Positions 29,054-38,477 are shown, counted from the stretch's first letter. The stretch is DNA of 64,000 nucleotides from an uncultured Pseudomonas sp. (GCF_913774235.1 NZ_CAJYDW010000011.1:1-64000); one strand, 5' to 3'. Numbers and translations: made by a program. The notes: generated from the sequence alone by a model not told the origin.

Positions 29054-29665
29054 ATGAAGATCTACCACCTTCCGTTGTCCGGTCATGCCCATCGCGCCGT
29101 GCTGTTCGCCTCGCTGCTGGGCCTCGCGCCCGAACTCGTCGAGGTCGACCTCGCGGCCGGCGAGCACCGCACTCCGGCGTTCCTCGCCCTCAATCCCTTC
29201 GGCCAGGTGCCGGTGCTGGAAGACGACGGTGTGGTCGTCGCCGACTCCAATGCCATCCTCGTCTACCTGGCGAAGAAACTGGGCCGTACCGACTGGCTGC
29301 CGGAAGACCCCGCCGGCGCCGCCGCCGTCCAGCGCTGGTTGTCGGTGGCCGCGGGCGAACTGGCCTATGGCCCGGCAGCGGCGCGGCTGATCACGGTATT
29401 CGGCGCACGTATGAATGCCCAGGAAGTCATTGCCCGTGCCCATGTCCTCCTGGAGCGGCTGGAGGCTCATCTCGAGAATCGCGACTGGCTGGCCGCCGAT
29501 CACCCGACCATCGCCGACGTCGCCCTCTACAGCTACCTGGCCGGGGCGCCGGAAGGCAACGTGGACCTGGCGCCCTACGCCGCCGTGCGCGCTTTCCTGC
29601 AACGCGTGGAAGCGCTACCGGGCTTCGTGCCCTTCCCGCAGACGGCTGCCGGTCTGCGCGCCTGA
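29054..29665 (+). CDS. Glutathione S-transferase family protein
   Basis: A 203-residue GST. The N-terminal thioredoxin-like domain has [24 protein letters not shown] and the cis-proline [27 protein letters not shown] (glutathione binding, residues 51-77). The C-terminal helical domain has the [20 protein letters not shown]-capping motif. A possible catalytic Ser (LSGH) is in the right place. AGGAG lies 8 bases upstream of the chosen ATG. It is the first gene of a unit with the flavin/iron-sulfur fusion and a LysR gene; it probably conjugates or reduces an electrophile (inference). Confidence 0.92.
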   Translation: MKIYHLPLSGHAHRAVLFASLLGLAPELVEVDLAAGEHRTPAFLALNPFGQVPVLEDDGVVVADSNAILVYLAKKLGRTDWLPEDPAGAAAVQRWLSVAAGELAYGPAAARLITVFGARMNAQEVIARAHVLLERLEAHLENRDWLAADHPTIADVALYSYLAGAPEGNVDLAPYAAVRAFLQRVEALPGFVPFPQTAAGLRA

Positions 29666-29709
29666 GGCAGCTGGATCACCCGCCTTCCCCACTGCGAGGA
29701 GCTACCTCG

Positions 29710-31764
29710 ATGAGCACGCCCCCGAACGCTCTGCCCACCTGGCACCCCGGCGAAATCGCCCTGCAGGAGCGCGTCGGCGTCCGCCAGCGGATGGTCGAGG
29801 TCGGCCCGCGGGTGATCCGCAGCTTCATGCCCGACCAGCACCGCGCCTTCTACCAGCAACTGCCCTTCCTGGTGCTGGGTAGCGTGGACACGACGGGCGC
29901 GGCCTGGGCGACGATCCTGGAAGGCGCGCCGGGCTTCGTCAGTGCACCCACACCGACCCGGCTGGACATCGCGGCCAGCCTACCGGCAGGCGATCCGGCC
30001 GGCGCCGGCCTGGCGGATGGCGCCGCCGTGGGGTTGCTGGGCATCGAGCTGCATACCCGGCGCCGCAATCGCGTCAACGGTGAGGTCGAGTTGACGCCCC
30101 AGGGCCTTCGGATGACCGTGGACCAGAGCTTCGGCAACTGCCCGCGCTACATCCAGCTGCGCGACCTGCAACCCAACCAAGCACCGGATAAGACGCCCGC
30201 TCCGGCCGCCGAATGCCTCGAGGCGCTGGATGAGGCGGCGCGGCAGCTGATCGAAGGGGCCGATACCTTCTTCGTCGCCTCCTATGCCGAGCAGGAGGGA
30301 CGGCGCCGGGTGGACGTCTCCCACCGTGGCGGCAAGCCGGGCTTCGTCCGGGTGGACGCCGAGGGCGTGCTGACCATTCCCGACTTCAACGGCAACCTGT
30401 TCTTCAACACCCTGGGCAACATCCTCGCCAACGGCCAGGCCGGGCTGCTGTTCATCGACGGCGGGCGCGGCGACCTGCTGCAGCTGAGTGGCTTGGCCGA
30501 GGTGCTGTTCGACTCGCCGGAGATCGCCGCCTTCGAAGGCGCCGAGCGCCTCTGGACCTTTCGCCCGCAGCATATCGTTCGGCGCCGCGCCGCCCTGGCG
30601 TTGCGCTGGCAGGCACGGGTCGGAGGCGAGTCGGACAGCAGCCAGCTGACCGGCAGCTGGACGCAGGCGCGCGAGCGTCTGCTGAGCCGGGAACTCGGCA
30701 ACCGCTGGCGACCCTTGCGCGTCATCCGCGTCGTCGAGGAGAGCGCCACCATCCGCTCCTTCCATCTGGCCGCGGCGGACGGCACCGCCTTGCCACCCGC
30801 CCAGGCCGGCCAGTTCCTGCCGGTGCGTCTCACTCCGGTCGCTGGCCAGCCCCCGGCGCTGCGTAGCTACAGCCTCTCCAGCGCGCCGGCCGACGGGCAC
30901 TACCGTATCAGCGTCAAGCGCGAGGGGCTGGTGTCCACCTGGCTGCATGAGCGGCTGCGCGAGGGCGATGTGCTCGACACGCGCCTGCCAGCGGGGGACT
31001 TCACCCTGGCCGCCGCTGCCGACCAGTCCCTGGTACTGCTGGCTGCTGGCATCGGCATCACCCCGCTACTGGCGATGCTGAGGCACCTGGTCCACGAAGG
31101 TCGCCGGACCCAGCGCCAGCGCCCGATCACCCTCTTCTACGGCGCCCGGTCGAAGGCCGAGCGCGCCTTCGAGGCGGAGCTGGCCGAATTGGTAGTCGCC
31201 GCCGGGGGCTCGCTGCGCCTGGTGCGGGCGCTGAGCGATACCCGCGGGGCCGTGGCGGAGACCGACTACGAGGTGGCCGGGCGGATCGACCTGGGCGTGC
31301 TGGGCCGCTTCCTGCCCTTCGGCGATCACGCCTTCTACCTCTGCGGCCCGGCGGCCTTCACTCAAGCCCTGTACGACGGCCTGCGCAGTTACGGCATCGA
31401 GGACGCGCGCATCCATGCCGAAGCCTTCGGTCCGGCGGCGCTGCGCCGCAGTCAGCCCCTGGAAGCGGCGGCTCCCGTGCGTCCAGCCGCCGCCACGGAC
31501 AGCGTACCGGTGGTCTTCACCGCCTCGCTCAAGGAGGCGCGCTGGACGCCCGCAGCAGGATCGCTGCTGGAGCTGGCCGAAGCGCGAGGTCTCGACCCCG
31601 CCTTCAGCTGCCGCGAAGGTCATTGCGGCAGTTGCCGGACGCGGCTGCTCGCCGGCGCCGTCACCTATGCGCGGGAGCCGGTGGCGCGGGTCGCCGACGG
31701 CGAGGCGTTGCTGTGCTGCGCGGTGCCGGCGGCTGGCACCGACCGCCTGGCGCTCGATCTGTGA
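29710..31764 (+). CDS. Multidomain PNPOx-like / ferredoxin-reductase / 2Fe-2S fusion protein
   Basis: A 684-residue fusion. Residues about 30-310 are a PNPOx-like flavin-binding split barrel (PGFVSAPTPTRLDIAAS... and VDQSFGNCPRYIQLRDL). About 330-580 is a flavodoxin/ferredoxin NADP reductase module (FAD site RSYSLSSAP, nucleotide site LLAAGIGITPLLAML, FYLCGPAAFT). About 600-684 is a plant-type 2Fe-2S ferredoxin with CREGHCGSCRTRLL and a final CC pair. It should pass electrons from NAD(P)H via FAD and 2Fe-2S to a bound substrate or partner. GAGGAG lies 9 bases upstream of the ATG. The architecture recurs in proteobacteria, but its physiological substrate is not established to my knowledge. Confidence 0.88.
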   Translation: MSTPPNALPTWHPGEIALQERVGVRQRMVEVGPRVIRSFMPDQHRAFYQQLPFLVLGSVDTTGAAWATILEGAPGFVSAPTPTRLDIAASLPAGDPAGAGLADGAAVGLLGIELHTRRRNRVNGEVELTPQGLRMTVDQSFGNCPRYIQLRDLQPNQAPDKTPAPAAECLEALDEAARQLIEGADTFFVASYAEQEGRRRVDVSHRGGKPGFVRVDAEGVLTIPDFNGNLFFNTLGNILANGQAGLLFIDGGRGDLLQLSGLAEVLFDSPEIAAFEGAERLWTFRPQHIVRRRAALALRWQARVGGESDSSQLTGSWTQARERLLSRELGNRWRPLRVIRVVEESATIRSFHLAAADGTALPPAQAGQFLPVRLTPVAGQPPALRSYSLSSAPADGHYRISVKREGLVSTWLHERLREGDVLDTRLPAGDFTLAAAADQSLVLLAAGIGITPLLAMLRHLVHEGRRTQRQRPITLFYGARSKAERAFEAELAELVVAAGGSLRLVRALSDTRGAVAETDYEVAGRIDLGVLGRFLPFGDHAFYLCGPAAFTQALYDGLRSYGIEDARIHAEAFGPAALRRSQPLEAAAPVRPAAATDSVPVVFTASLKEARWTPAAGSLLELAEARGLDPAFSCREGHCGSCRTRLLAGAVTYAREPVARVADGEALLCCAVPAAGTDRLALDL

Positions 31765-31825
31765 CCCGCGCCGCCGGAAGTTGACTACCATGGAGCCTGG
31801 TCGACAAGACAGGACGGCGAGGCAG

Positions 31826-32716
31826 ATGGATCGTTGGCAGGCGATGCGCGTGTTCGTGAAGGTGGCGGAAACCGAGAGTTTCGCCCGTACCGCCCGGGAG
31901 CTGCACCTGAGCGCACCGGCGGTGACCCGCCTGGTGGCCGCGCTGGAGGAGCTGGTCGGTGCGCGCCTGCTGGTGCGTACCACCCGTTCGGTCAGGCCCA
32001 CCGAAGCCGGCGCCCGCTACCTGCAGGATTGCCGGCGCATCCTCGCCGACATCGGCGAGGCGGAACTGGCCGCGGCCGGCCACTACGCCAAGCCGGTCGG
32101 CACCCTGACCATCACCGCTCCGCTGCTGTTCGGGCAGCTGCACGTGCTGCCGCTGCTACTGGACTATCTCGAACGCTATCCGCAGATGCGCGCCCGCACC
32201 TTCTTCGTCGACCGGCCGGTGAACATCGTCGAGGAAGGCATGGACGTCGCCTTGCGCATCGGTCATTTGCCCGATTCGGGCTTCACCGCCATCCAGGTCG
32301 GTCGCGTGCGGCGGGTGGTCTGCGCGGCGCCCGCCTATCTGCAGGCCCAGGGCGTGCCCGCTACCCCTGCCGCGCTACGCGAGCATCGCATCCTTGCCTG
32401 CCAGAGCGCCTGGGCGTCCCTGGAATGGCGCTTCGCTGGCGGGCAGCGGGTAATGGTCGATCCCCAGTTGCTGTGCAACACCAACGAAGCCGCCATCACC
32501 GCCGCCAGGAGCGGTCAGGGGCTCACCCGGGCACTGCACTACCAGGTCGCTCCGGCCTTGGCGGAAGGCGAGCTGCAGATCGTTCTCGCCGAGCATGAAG
32601 AAGCGCCGCTGCCGATTCACCTCATCTACCCCGAAGGGCGCCAGGCGCCGGCCAAGGTACGGGCCTTCATCGACCTGGCGGTGGCGGCGCTCAGGGACAA
32701 TCCGCTGTTCGCCTGA
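31826..32716 (+). CDS. LysR-type transcriptional regulator
   Basis: A 296-residue regulator with the N-terminal helix-turn-helix (MRVFVKVAETESFARTARELHLSAPAVTRLVAALEE) and a substrate-binding domain; the LVGARLLVRTTRSVRPTEAG wing resembles the subgroup often controlling quinone, GST or oxidoreductase genes. GAGG stands 6 bases before the ATG. It follows the fusion gene by about 60 bases on the same strand and converges with the ALDH gene (5-bp gap), so its targets are probably the GST/fusion genes upstream. Confidence 0.92.
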   Translation: MDRWQAMRVFVKVAETESFARTARELHLSAPAVTRLVAALEELVGARLLVRTTRSVRPTEAGARYLQDCRRILADIGEAELAAAGHYAKPVGTLTITAPLLFGQLHVLPLLLDYLERYPQMRARTFFVDRPVNIVEEGMDVALRIGHLPDSGFTAIQVGRVRRVVCAAPAYLQAQGVPATPAALREHRILACQSAWASLEWRFAGGQRVMVDPQLLCNTNEAAITAARSGQGLTRALHYQVAPALAEGELQIVLAEHEEAPLPIHLIYPEGRQAPAKVRAFIDLAVAALRDNPLFA

Positions 32717-32721
32717 CTTCC

Positions 32722-34179
32722 TCAGTGACCAAGGATCGCCTTGGTCTCCAAATACTCCTCCAGGCCGTGGACGCCGTATTCGCGCCCGTTGCCGGAGCGC
32801 TTGTAGCCGCCGAAGGGTGCCCAGGGATTCCAGGCCGGATAGTTGAGATGGACCTGCCCGGCGCGCAGACGGGCCGCTACCGCGGCCACCTGGTCGGCGT
32901 CGCGACCCTGGACGTGGGCGCTGAGGCCATAGTGGCTGTCATTGGCGATGGCGATCGCCTGGTCGAGCGAGTTGTAGGGCAGCAGGCAGAGCACCGGCCC
33001 GAAGATTTCCTCCTGGGCGATGCGCATCCCGGAGGTGACCGCCGAGAACACCGTGGGGCGCGCATAGAAGCCGGTGGTGCAGCCGTCCGGGCGCCCCGGT
33101 CCGCCGCAGACGAGCCTGGCGCCCTCCGCCAGGCCGCTCTCAATCAGCTCCTGCACCCGAGCGAACTGGGCGCCATTGGCCAGGGGGCCAAGGGTCGTCG
33201 CGGGCGCCTGAGGATCACCGACCACGAGGCTGGCCACGGTGGCCGCCGCCAGGCGCTCCACCTCGGCCAGCTGGGCCTGAGGCACCAGCATCCGCGTCGG
33301 CGCGCTGCAGGATTGGCCGCTGTTGCGGAAGGCCGCCAGCACGCCCTTGGCCACCGCCTCCGGCAGATCGGCATCGGGCAGCAGCAGGTTGGGCGACTTG
33401 CCGCCCAGCTCCTGGGTCACGCGCTTGACCGTACGAGCGGCGGCCTGGGCCACCAGGACCCCGGCGCGATTGGAGCCGGTGATGGAAATCATGTCGACGT
33501 CGGGATGCTCGGCCAGCGCCGCGCCGACCGTGGGGCCGTCGCCGTTGACCAGGTTGAACACCCCCGCTGGGATCCCCGCGTCATGAACCGCCTGGGCGAA
33601 CAGCAAGGCGCTCAGCGGGGCCAGCTCGCTGGGCTTGAGCACCACCGTGCAGCCGGCGGCCAGCGCCGGCGCGACCTTGGCGGTGATCTGGTAGAGCGGC
33701 CAGTTCCAGGGTGTGATGAGGGCGCAGACGCCGATGGCCTCCCGCCGGATGCGTAATGCGCCCTCGGCACGCTCGAAGGCGTAGTCGCCCGCCGCCTCGC
33801 GCGCCACGCGCAGGTGTTCCAGGGCCAGGGGTACCTGCAGCGCCCGAGCCGCGGCGAGGGGCGCGCCCATTTCCCGGGAAATCACCTGGGCGAAGGTGTC
33901 GGCACGCTCTGCCAGCAGGGTCTGTAGGCGCTCCAGCAGCTCGGCGCGAGCGGCTGGCGTCCGCCCGGACCAGGCGTCGAAGGCGCTACGGGCCGACTGT
34001 ACCGCCTGGTCGACTTCCGCGGCGCCGCCGAGGGCCACCTCGGCGAGCGGACGCTCGGTCGCGGGATCCGTCACCGTGGCCCGGGCGGCGCCAGGCACCG
34101 GCACCCAGCGGCCAGCGAGATAGCAGCAGCGGGTCACTTGGGGATCTATCAGCGGTTGCAACGAAGGGTCCAGCAGCAT
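32722..34179 (-). CDS. NAD(P)-dependent aldehyde dehydrogenase
   Basis: A 485-residue ALDH superfamily enzyme oxidizing an aldehyde to the carboxylate. The catalytic Glu is in QELGGKSPNLL (near 255), the catalytic Cys in FRNSGQSCSAPTRML (near 289), the cofactor-binding segment in LITPWNWPLYQITAKVAPALAAGC (near 155), and C-terminal PFGGYKRSGNGREYG is present. It is the last gene of a three-gene minus-strand unit with a RidA protein and a D-serine dehydratase/D-threonine aldolase-like enzyme. An aldolase-type cleavage would deliver an aldehyde to it, supporting the threonine-aldolase reading of that neighbour. Confidence 0.92.
   Translation of the reverse strand: MLLDPSLQPLIDPQVTRCCYLAGRWVPVPGAARATVTDPATERPLAEVALGGAAEVDQAVQSARSAFDAWSGRTPAARAELLERLQTLLAERADTFAQVISREMGAPLAAARALQVPLALEHLRVAREAAGDYAFERAEGALRIRREAIGVCALITPWNWPLYQITAKVAPALAAGCTVVLKPSELAPLSALLFAQAVHDAGIPAGVFNLVNGDGPTVGAALAEHPDVDMISITGSNRAGVLVAQAAARTVKRVTQELGGKSPNLLLPDADLPEAVAKGVLAAFRNSGQSCSAPTRMLVPQAQLAEVERLAAATVASLVVGDPQAPATTLGPLANGAQFARVQELIESGLAEGARLVCGGPGRPDGCTTGFYARPTVFSAVTSGMRIAQEEIFGPVLCLLPYNSLDQAIAIANDSHYGLSAHVQGRDADQVAAVAARLRAGQVHLNYPAWNPWAPFGGYKRSGNGREYGVHGLEEYLETKAILGH
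32727..32746. terminator. Perfect hairpin at the junction of two convergent genes
   Basis: GACCAAGG and CCTTGGTC pair across a 4-base loop. It lies 10 bases past the LysR stop codon and inside the last codons of the convergent ALDH gene. There is no T-tract, so termination is uncertain and the pairing may be coincidence of coding sequence. Confidence 0.3.
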
Positions 34180-34208
34180 GAGGGTAGCTCCCAGGTAGCG
34201 ACAGGCAA

Positions 34209-34598
34209 TCAGTCGGCGCGCGCCAGCGCCTCGATTTCGACGAGATAACCATGGTGCAACTGCGGCACCGGAACCACCGCCCGCGCCGGCCGGTGTTCGC
34301 CCAGGTACCCGGCATAGAGGCGGTCGAAGGTCGGCCAGTGCTCGATGCCGACGACATAGACGGTCACCTTGAGCAGATCCTGCGGCCCCCGCCCCGCCGC
34401 GGCCAGGATGGCGCAGAGGTTGTCCAGGGCGATCTGGGCCTGCTCCGCGAAACTCGCCGCGACCGCATGGCTACCGTCGGGTCGCACCGGCAGTTGCCCG
34501 GATACGTGAAGCAGCCCCTGGTAGGCCACCGCCTGGGAATAGTGGCCGCCGGGTGGCGCCGCGGCGGCGGTCTGGATGAAGCGCGCTTCAGCGACCAT
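34209..34598 (-). CDS. RidA family protein (second copy)
   Basis: A 129-residue Rid-family protein (YSQAVAYQGLLHVSGQLPV, then LDNLCAILAAAGRGPQDLLKVTVYVVGIEHWPTFDRLYAGYLGEHRPARAVVPVPQLHHGYLVEIEALA). The PARAVVPV stretch with Arg is where the deaminase Arg normally lies, and the terminal VEIEALA is typical, so it is a plausible active imine deaminase. Its start overlaps the 3' end of the D-serine dehydratase-like gene by 11 bases. A dehydratase would release 2-aminoacrylate, the classic RidA substrate, so the pairing makes biochemical sense. Confidence 0.92.
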   Translation of the reverse strand: MVAEARFIQTAAAAPPGGHYSQAVAYQGLLHVSGQLPVRPDGSHAVAASFAEQAQIALDNLCAILAAAGRGPQDLLKVTVYVVGIEHWPTFDRLYAGYLGEHRPARAVVPVPQLHHGYLVEIEALARAD

Positions 34599-35724
34599 GC
34601 AGGCGACTCCAGGGAGTGACCGCGCCGCTGGCGTCCACGGCGTGATAGCGCTCGAACTGGCCGCCAGTGGCGCAGGCATGGTTGGGCAGGATGCGCAGGC
34701 GGCTACCCACCGGGAAGCGTTGCTCCAGATCGTCCGGGCAGCCCCCGGCGAAGCTGACGATGCCATGTTCCTGGTTGGCACCGGTCAGCAGGGCGCCGTC
34801 GAGCCAGCGGCCTTCGAGGGTGCAGACCTGGCCATAGCCGAAGTCACGCCGCTGCCGCTGGGTGCCCCGGTCGCGACTCAGGGCCATCCAGCCGGCGTCC
34901 ACCAGCACCCAGCCTTTTTCCACCTGATGGCCGATCACCGTGGTCAGGACGCTCAGCGCCAGGTCCTCGGCCTGGCAGATGCCGACGTTGTGCATCACCA
35001 GGTCCTGGAAGACGTAGACGCCGGCGCGGACCTCGGTAACCCCGGTCAGATCCAGGGCCGACAGCGCCGTGGGCGTCGAGCCGATACTCACCTGCGGACA
35101 GGCCAGGCCCTGGGCGCGCAAGCGCTCGGCCGCGGCGACGCAGCAGGCGCGCTCCTGCTCGGCCAAGGCCTGCAGCGCCTCCGGGTCGTCCAGCTCGTAG
35201 CTCGAGCCGGCGTGAGTGAGGACCCCTGCCAGGCGCATGCCGCCCGCGCTCAGTAGCTCGGCGATCTGTACCAGCCGGGGATCGTCCGGCTGCAGGCCCG
35301 CGCGATGTCCATCGCAGTCGATCTCCAGCCAGACCTCGAAGGCTTCGTCGTAGCGCTGGCCGGCCGCGACGATGGCCTGGGCCCCGGCCAGGCTGTCGGT
35401 CAGGATGCTCAGCCGGCACCCCTGCCGTCGCAGCGCGCTGACCTGTTCCAGCCGCGCCGGGGCGATGGTCACGGCATAGAGCACGTCGGTGATGCCCAGG
35501 GCGAAACAGGCCTCGGCCTCCTGGAGGGTGGAGACGGTCACGCCCTCGGCGCCCGCCGCCAGTTGCCGGCGGATCACCGCCTCGCTCTTGCTGGTCTTCA
35601 CATGGGGCCGCAGACGGACGCCGAGGGCATCCATACGCGCCTGCATAAGGTGGATGTTGCGCATCATCCGTGCCTCGTCGATGAGCGCGGCAGGGGTATC
35701 GAGGGTGAGCAGGGAGAGGGTCAT
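34588..35724 (-). CDS. D-serine dehydratase / D-threonine aldolase family PLP enzyme (alanine racemase fold)
   Basis: A 378-residue fold-type III PLP enzyme. The PLP lysine is in RPHVKTSKS (near residue 43). The C-terminal metal site is visible as PNHACATGGQFERYHAV, with the His-x-Cys pair used by eukaryotic-type D-serine dehydratases and D-threonine aldolases. It either deaminates D-serine to pyruvate and ammonia or splits D-3-hydroxy amino acids to glycine and an aldehyde. It heads a minus-strand operon with RidA and ALDH and is divergent from the LysR gene at 35820, the likely regulator. Sequence alone cannot decide between the two reactions; RidA favours the dehydratase and ALDH favours the aldolase. 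Confidence 0.9.
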   Translation of the reverse strand: MTLSLLTLDTPAALIDEARMMRNIHLMQARMDALGVRLRPHVKTSKSEAVIRRQLAAGAEGVTVSTLQEAEACFALGITDVLYAVTIAPARLEQVSALRRQGCRLSILTDSLAGAQAIVAAGQRYDEAFEVWLEIDCDGHRAGLQPDDPRLVQIAELLSAGGMRLAGVLTHAGSSYELDDPEALQALAEQERACCVAAAERLRAQGLACPQVSIGSTPTALSALDLTGVTEVRAGVYVFQDLVMHNVGICQAEDLALSVLTTVIGHQVEKGWVLVDAGWMALSRDRGTQRQRRDFGYGQVCTLEGRWLDGALLTGANQEHGIVSFAGGCPDDLEQRFPVGSRLRILPNHACATGGQFERYHAVDASGAVTPWSRLHGR

Positions 35725-35819
35725 GGCAAGGACTCGACCGGTGGGCGATGGGCGGACTGTAGCCGCCTTTCGTAAAGCTGTGATTCAATCCTACTGATCC
35801 ATTCCTTTAGCCCAGATTA

Positions 35820-36728
35820 ATGATCGCCATCGAAGACCTACGTCTGGTAGTGCTGCTGGCCCGCTGTGAATCCCTCAGCGCGGCGGCGCGCGCCCTCAAC
35901 GTCTCGCCGCCCGCGCTCTCCACCCGCCTGCGCAAGCTGGAGGCACGGCTGGGGGTAGCCCTGGCCAATCGCGATGCCCGGCGGCTGAGCCTGACCCCCG
36001 ATGGCGAGCGCTTCGCCCAGCAATGCAGCGAACTGCTCGACCGCCTCGAGGCCTTGCCCGACACCTTCACCCGCCAGGATCAGCAGTTGGTGGGCACCCT
36101 GCGCCTCGCCGCGCCCTTCGGCTACGGTCGCCAGCGCATCGCCCCGCTGCTGGCGCGCTTCGCCGTGTTGCATCCGCAGTTGCGCCTGCAATTGGACCTA
36201 CGGGAGACCCCCTGGCCCGACCGGCACGACAGCGATGCGGTCATTCATATAGGCGCCATCGACGACAGCTCCTGGATCGCCAAGACCCTGGCCCACAACG
36301 AACGCTGGCTGTGCGCCAGTCCGACCTACCTGGACCAGCACGGCCTGCCGCAGGAGCCCAGGGCGCTGCTGCGCCACCGCTGCATCTGCATCCGCGAGAA
36401 CGACGAGGACGTGACCCTCTGGCAATTGCGCAACGACCTGGAGCGCCAGACGCTGCGCATCGAACCGGCGCTGCTCACCAACGATGGCAGCGTGGCCCGC
36501 CGCTGGGCCGAACAGGGCCTGGGTATCGTGCTGCGTTCCCAGTGGGACGTCGCCGATGCCATCGCGCGCGGGGCCCTGGTCCGGCTGCTGCCGGAGTGGC
36601 GCTTCGACAGCGCGCCCATCACCCTGCTGGTCCCCGCCCGCAAGCAGCGCAGTGCCCGCCTCCAGGCGCTGGCCAACTTCCTCGACCTGGCGGTCAAGGG
36701 ACTGGACACAGGCGCGGCCCCTCAATAA
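35820..36728 (+). CDS. LysR-type transcriptional regulator
   Basis: A 302-residue regulator with an N-terminal helix-turn-helix (IEDLRLVVLLARCESLSAAARALNVSPPALSTRLRKLEARLG) and a LysR substrate domain. The ribosome-binding site at the ATG is weak. It is divergent from the D-serine dehydratase/RidA/ALDH operon, with a 95-bp intergenic region, so it probably controls that operon and itself. It also precedes gabD on the same strand by 143 bp and could influence it. Confidence 0.92.
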   Translation: MIAIEDLRLVVLLARCESLSAAARALNVSPPALSTRLRKLEARLGVALANRDARRLSLTPDGERFAQQCSELLDRLEALPDTFTRQDQQLVGTLRLAAPFGYGRQRIAPLLARFAVLHPQLRLQLDLRETPWPDRHDSDAVIHIGAIDDSSWIAKTLAHNERWLCASPTYLDQHGLPQEPRALLRHRCICIRENDEDVTLWQLRNDLERQTLRIEPALLTNDGSVARRWAEQGLGIVLRSQWDVADAIARGALVRLLPEWRFDSAPITLLVPARKQRSARLQALANFLDLAVKGLDTGAAPQ

Positions 36729-36871
36729 CGGTAGGCCAGGAAGCCACCGCACAAACTGCGGCAACGTCGCCGCGAACGCGTTCGACGCCGGTTCACAGCG
36801 GTCGATTTCGGCATTCGCCACCGCCACCCCTCCCTAGACTCAGGGCCTGACCTGCCACTGGGAGCGCCACC

Positions 36872-38335
36872 ATGCCGCTGCACCTCGATCTGCGAGACCC
36901 CCACCTATTCAAAGCCTCCGCCTATGTCGACGGTCACTGGATCGCCGCCGACAACGGCGCCACCTTCGCCGTGGACAATCCCGCCACCGGCGAAACCCTC
37001 GCCCAGGTCGCCGCCCTGGAAGCCCCGGAAACCGCCCGCGCCATCGCCGCGGCGGAAGCGGCCTGGCCGGCCTGGCGCGAGCGTCCGGCGGCCGAGCGGG
37101 CCGCGCTGCTGGAGCGCTGGCACGCGCTGATACTGGAGCATCAGGACGACCTGGCCCTGCTGATGACCCTGGAGCAAGGCAAGCCGCTGGCCGAGGCCCG
37201 CGGCGAGATCGCCTATGGCGCGAGCTTCGTCAAATGGTTCGCCGAGGAAGCCCGGCGCAGCTTTGGCGACATCCTGCCCGCGCCGGCCCGGGACCGTCGG
37301 GTACTGGTGCTGCGGCAACCGGTGGGCGTCGCCGCCGCCATCACCCCCTGGAATTTCCCCAATGCCATGATCACCCGCAAGGCCGCTCCGGCCCTGGCTG
37401 CCGGCTGCCCGGTGGTGATCAAGCCCTCGGACCTCACCCCACTGTCGGCCCTGGCGCTAGCCGAGCTGGCCGACCGTGCGGGTTTCCCTGCTGGAGTCTT
37501 CAACGTGGTCACCGGCATGCCCGCCGGCATTGGCGGCGAACTGACCGGCAATCCGGCGGTGCGCAAGCTGTCCTTTACCGGCTCTACCCGCATCGGCCAA
37601 CTGCTGCTGGCGCAGTGCGCGGCCACGGTGAAGCGCACCAGCATGGAGCTGGGCGGCAATGCGCCCTTCATCGTCTTCGACGACGCCGATATCGACCTGG
37701 CCATCGCCGGGGTGCTGCAGAGCAAATTCCGCAACGCCGGCCAGACCTGCGTCTGCGCCAACCGCATCCTGGTGCAGGACGGCATCCATGATCGCTTCGC
37801 CGAGCGCCTGGCCGCCGAGGCCGCCAAGTTCAAGGTGGGCAACGGCCTGGTGGCCGGCGTCTCCCTTGGTCCGCTGATCAACCGCCAGGCGGTGGACAAG
37901 GTCGCCCGCCATGTCGACGACGCCCTGACCCAGGGCGCCAAGGCGCTGTTCGGCGGCATACCTAGCGGGCGCGACCAGTTCGTCGCCCCCACGGTGCTCA
38001 CCGGCGCCACGGCGGACATGCTGCTGGCCCGCGAGGAGACCTTCGGCCCGGTGGCGCCGCTGTTCCGCTTCCGCGATGAAGCCGAGGCCTTGGCGCTGGC
38101 CAATGCCACGCCCTATGGCCTGGGCGCCTACTACTACACCCAGGACCTGCGCCGTGCCTGGCGCGTCGGCGAGCAGCTGGAGTTCGGTATGGTGGCGCTC
38201 AACACCGGCACCCTGTCGATGGAGGTCGCGCCCTTCGGCGGCGTGAAGCAATCCGGCCTGGGCCGCGAGGGCTCGCACCTGGGGCTGGACGAGTACCTGG
38301 AGGTCAAGGCCTGGCACCTGGGCGGGCTCGACTGA
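36872..38335 (+). CDS. gabD: Succinate-semialdehyde dehydrogenase family (GabD-like)
   Basis: A 487-residue ALDH resembling NADP-dependent succinate-semialdehyde dehydrogenase: LRQPVGVAAAITPWNFPNAMITRKAAPALAAGC, catalytic Glu in MELGGNAPFIVFDDAD, catalytic Cys in RNAGQTCVCANR (about residue 290), and C-terminal EVAPFGGVKQSGLGREGS. It oxidizes the semialdehyde left after transamination, and the aminotransferase gene downstream fits this. GGAG lies 8 bases before the ATG. A 12-bp palindrome CGAACGCGTTCG sits at 36773-36784 in the leader, 88 bp upstream. The exact omega-amino acid (GABA, 5-aminovalerate or other) is not fixed by sequence. Confidence 0.88.
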   Translation: MPLHLDLRDPHLFKASAYVDGHWIAADNGATFAVDNPATGETLAQVAALEAPETARAIAAAEAAWPAWRERPAAERAALLERWHALILEHQDDLALLMTLEQGKPLAEARGEIAYGASFVKWFAEEARRSFGDILPAPARDRRVLVLRQPVGVAAAITPWNFPNAMITRKAAPALAAGCPVVIKPSDLTPLSALALAELADRAGFPAGVFNVVTGMPAGIGGELTGNPAVRKLSFTGSTRIGQLLLAQCAATVKRTSMELGGNAPFIVFDDADIDLAIAGVLQSKFRNAGQTCVCANRILVQDGIHDRFAERLAAEAAKFKVGNGLVAGVSLGPLINRQAVDKVARHVDDALTQGAKALFGGIPSGRDQFVAPTVLTGATADMLLAREETFGPVAPLFRFRDEAEALALANATPYGLGAYYYTQDLRRAWRVGEQLEFGMVALNTGTLSMEVAPFGGVKQSGLGREGSHLGLDEYLEVKAWHLGGLD

Positions 38336-38477
38336 AACCGGGGCTGGCCGGCAACCGAAAATGCCGCCGCCCCTGAACAAAACAGCCGATCACGATGCCA
38401 GGGGCGGCAACTTCAGCGTTACCGACCCTGCGGCCTGCGTAGGCTGGAACTCTCGCCCCTGCCTGGAGTATCGCTGC

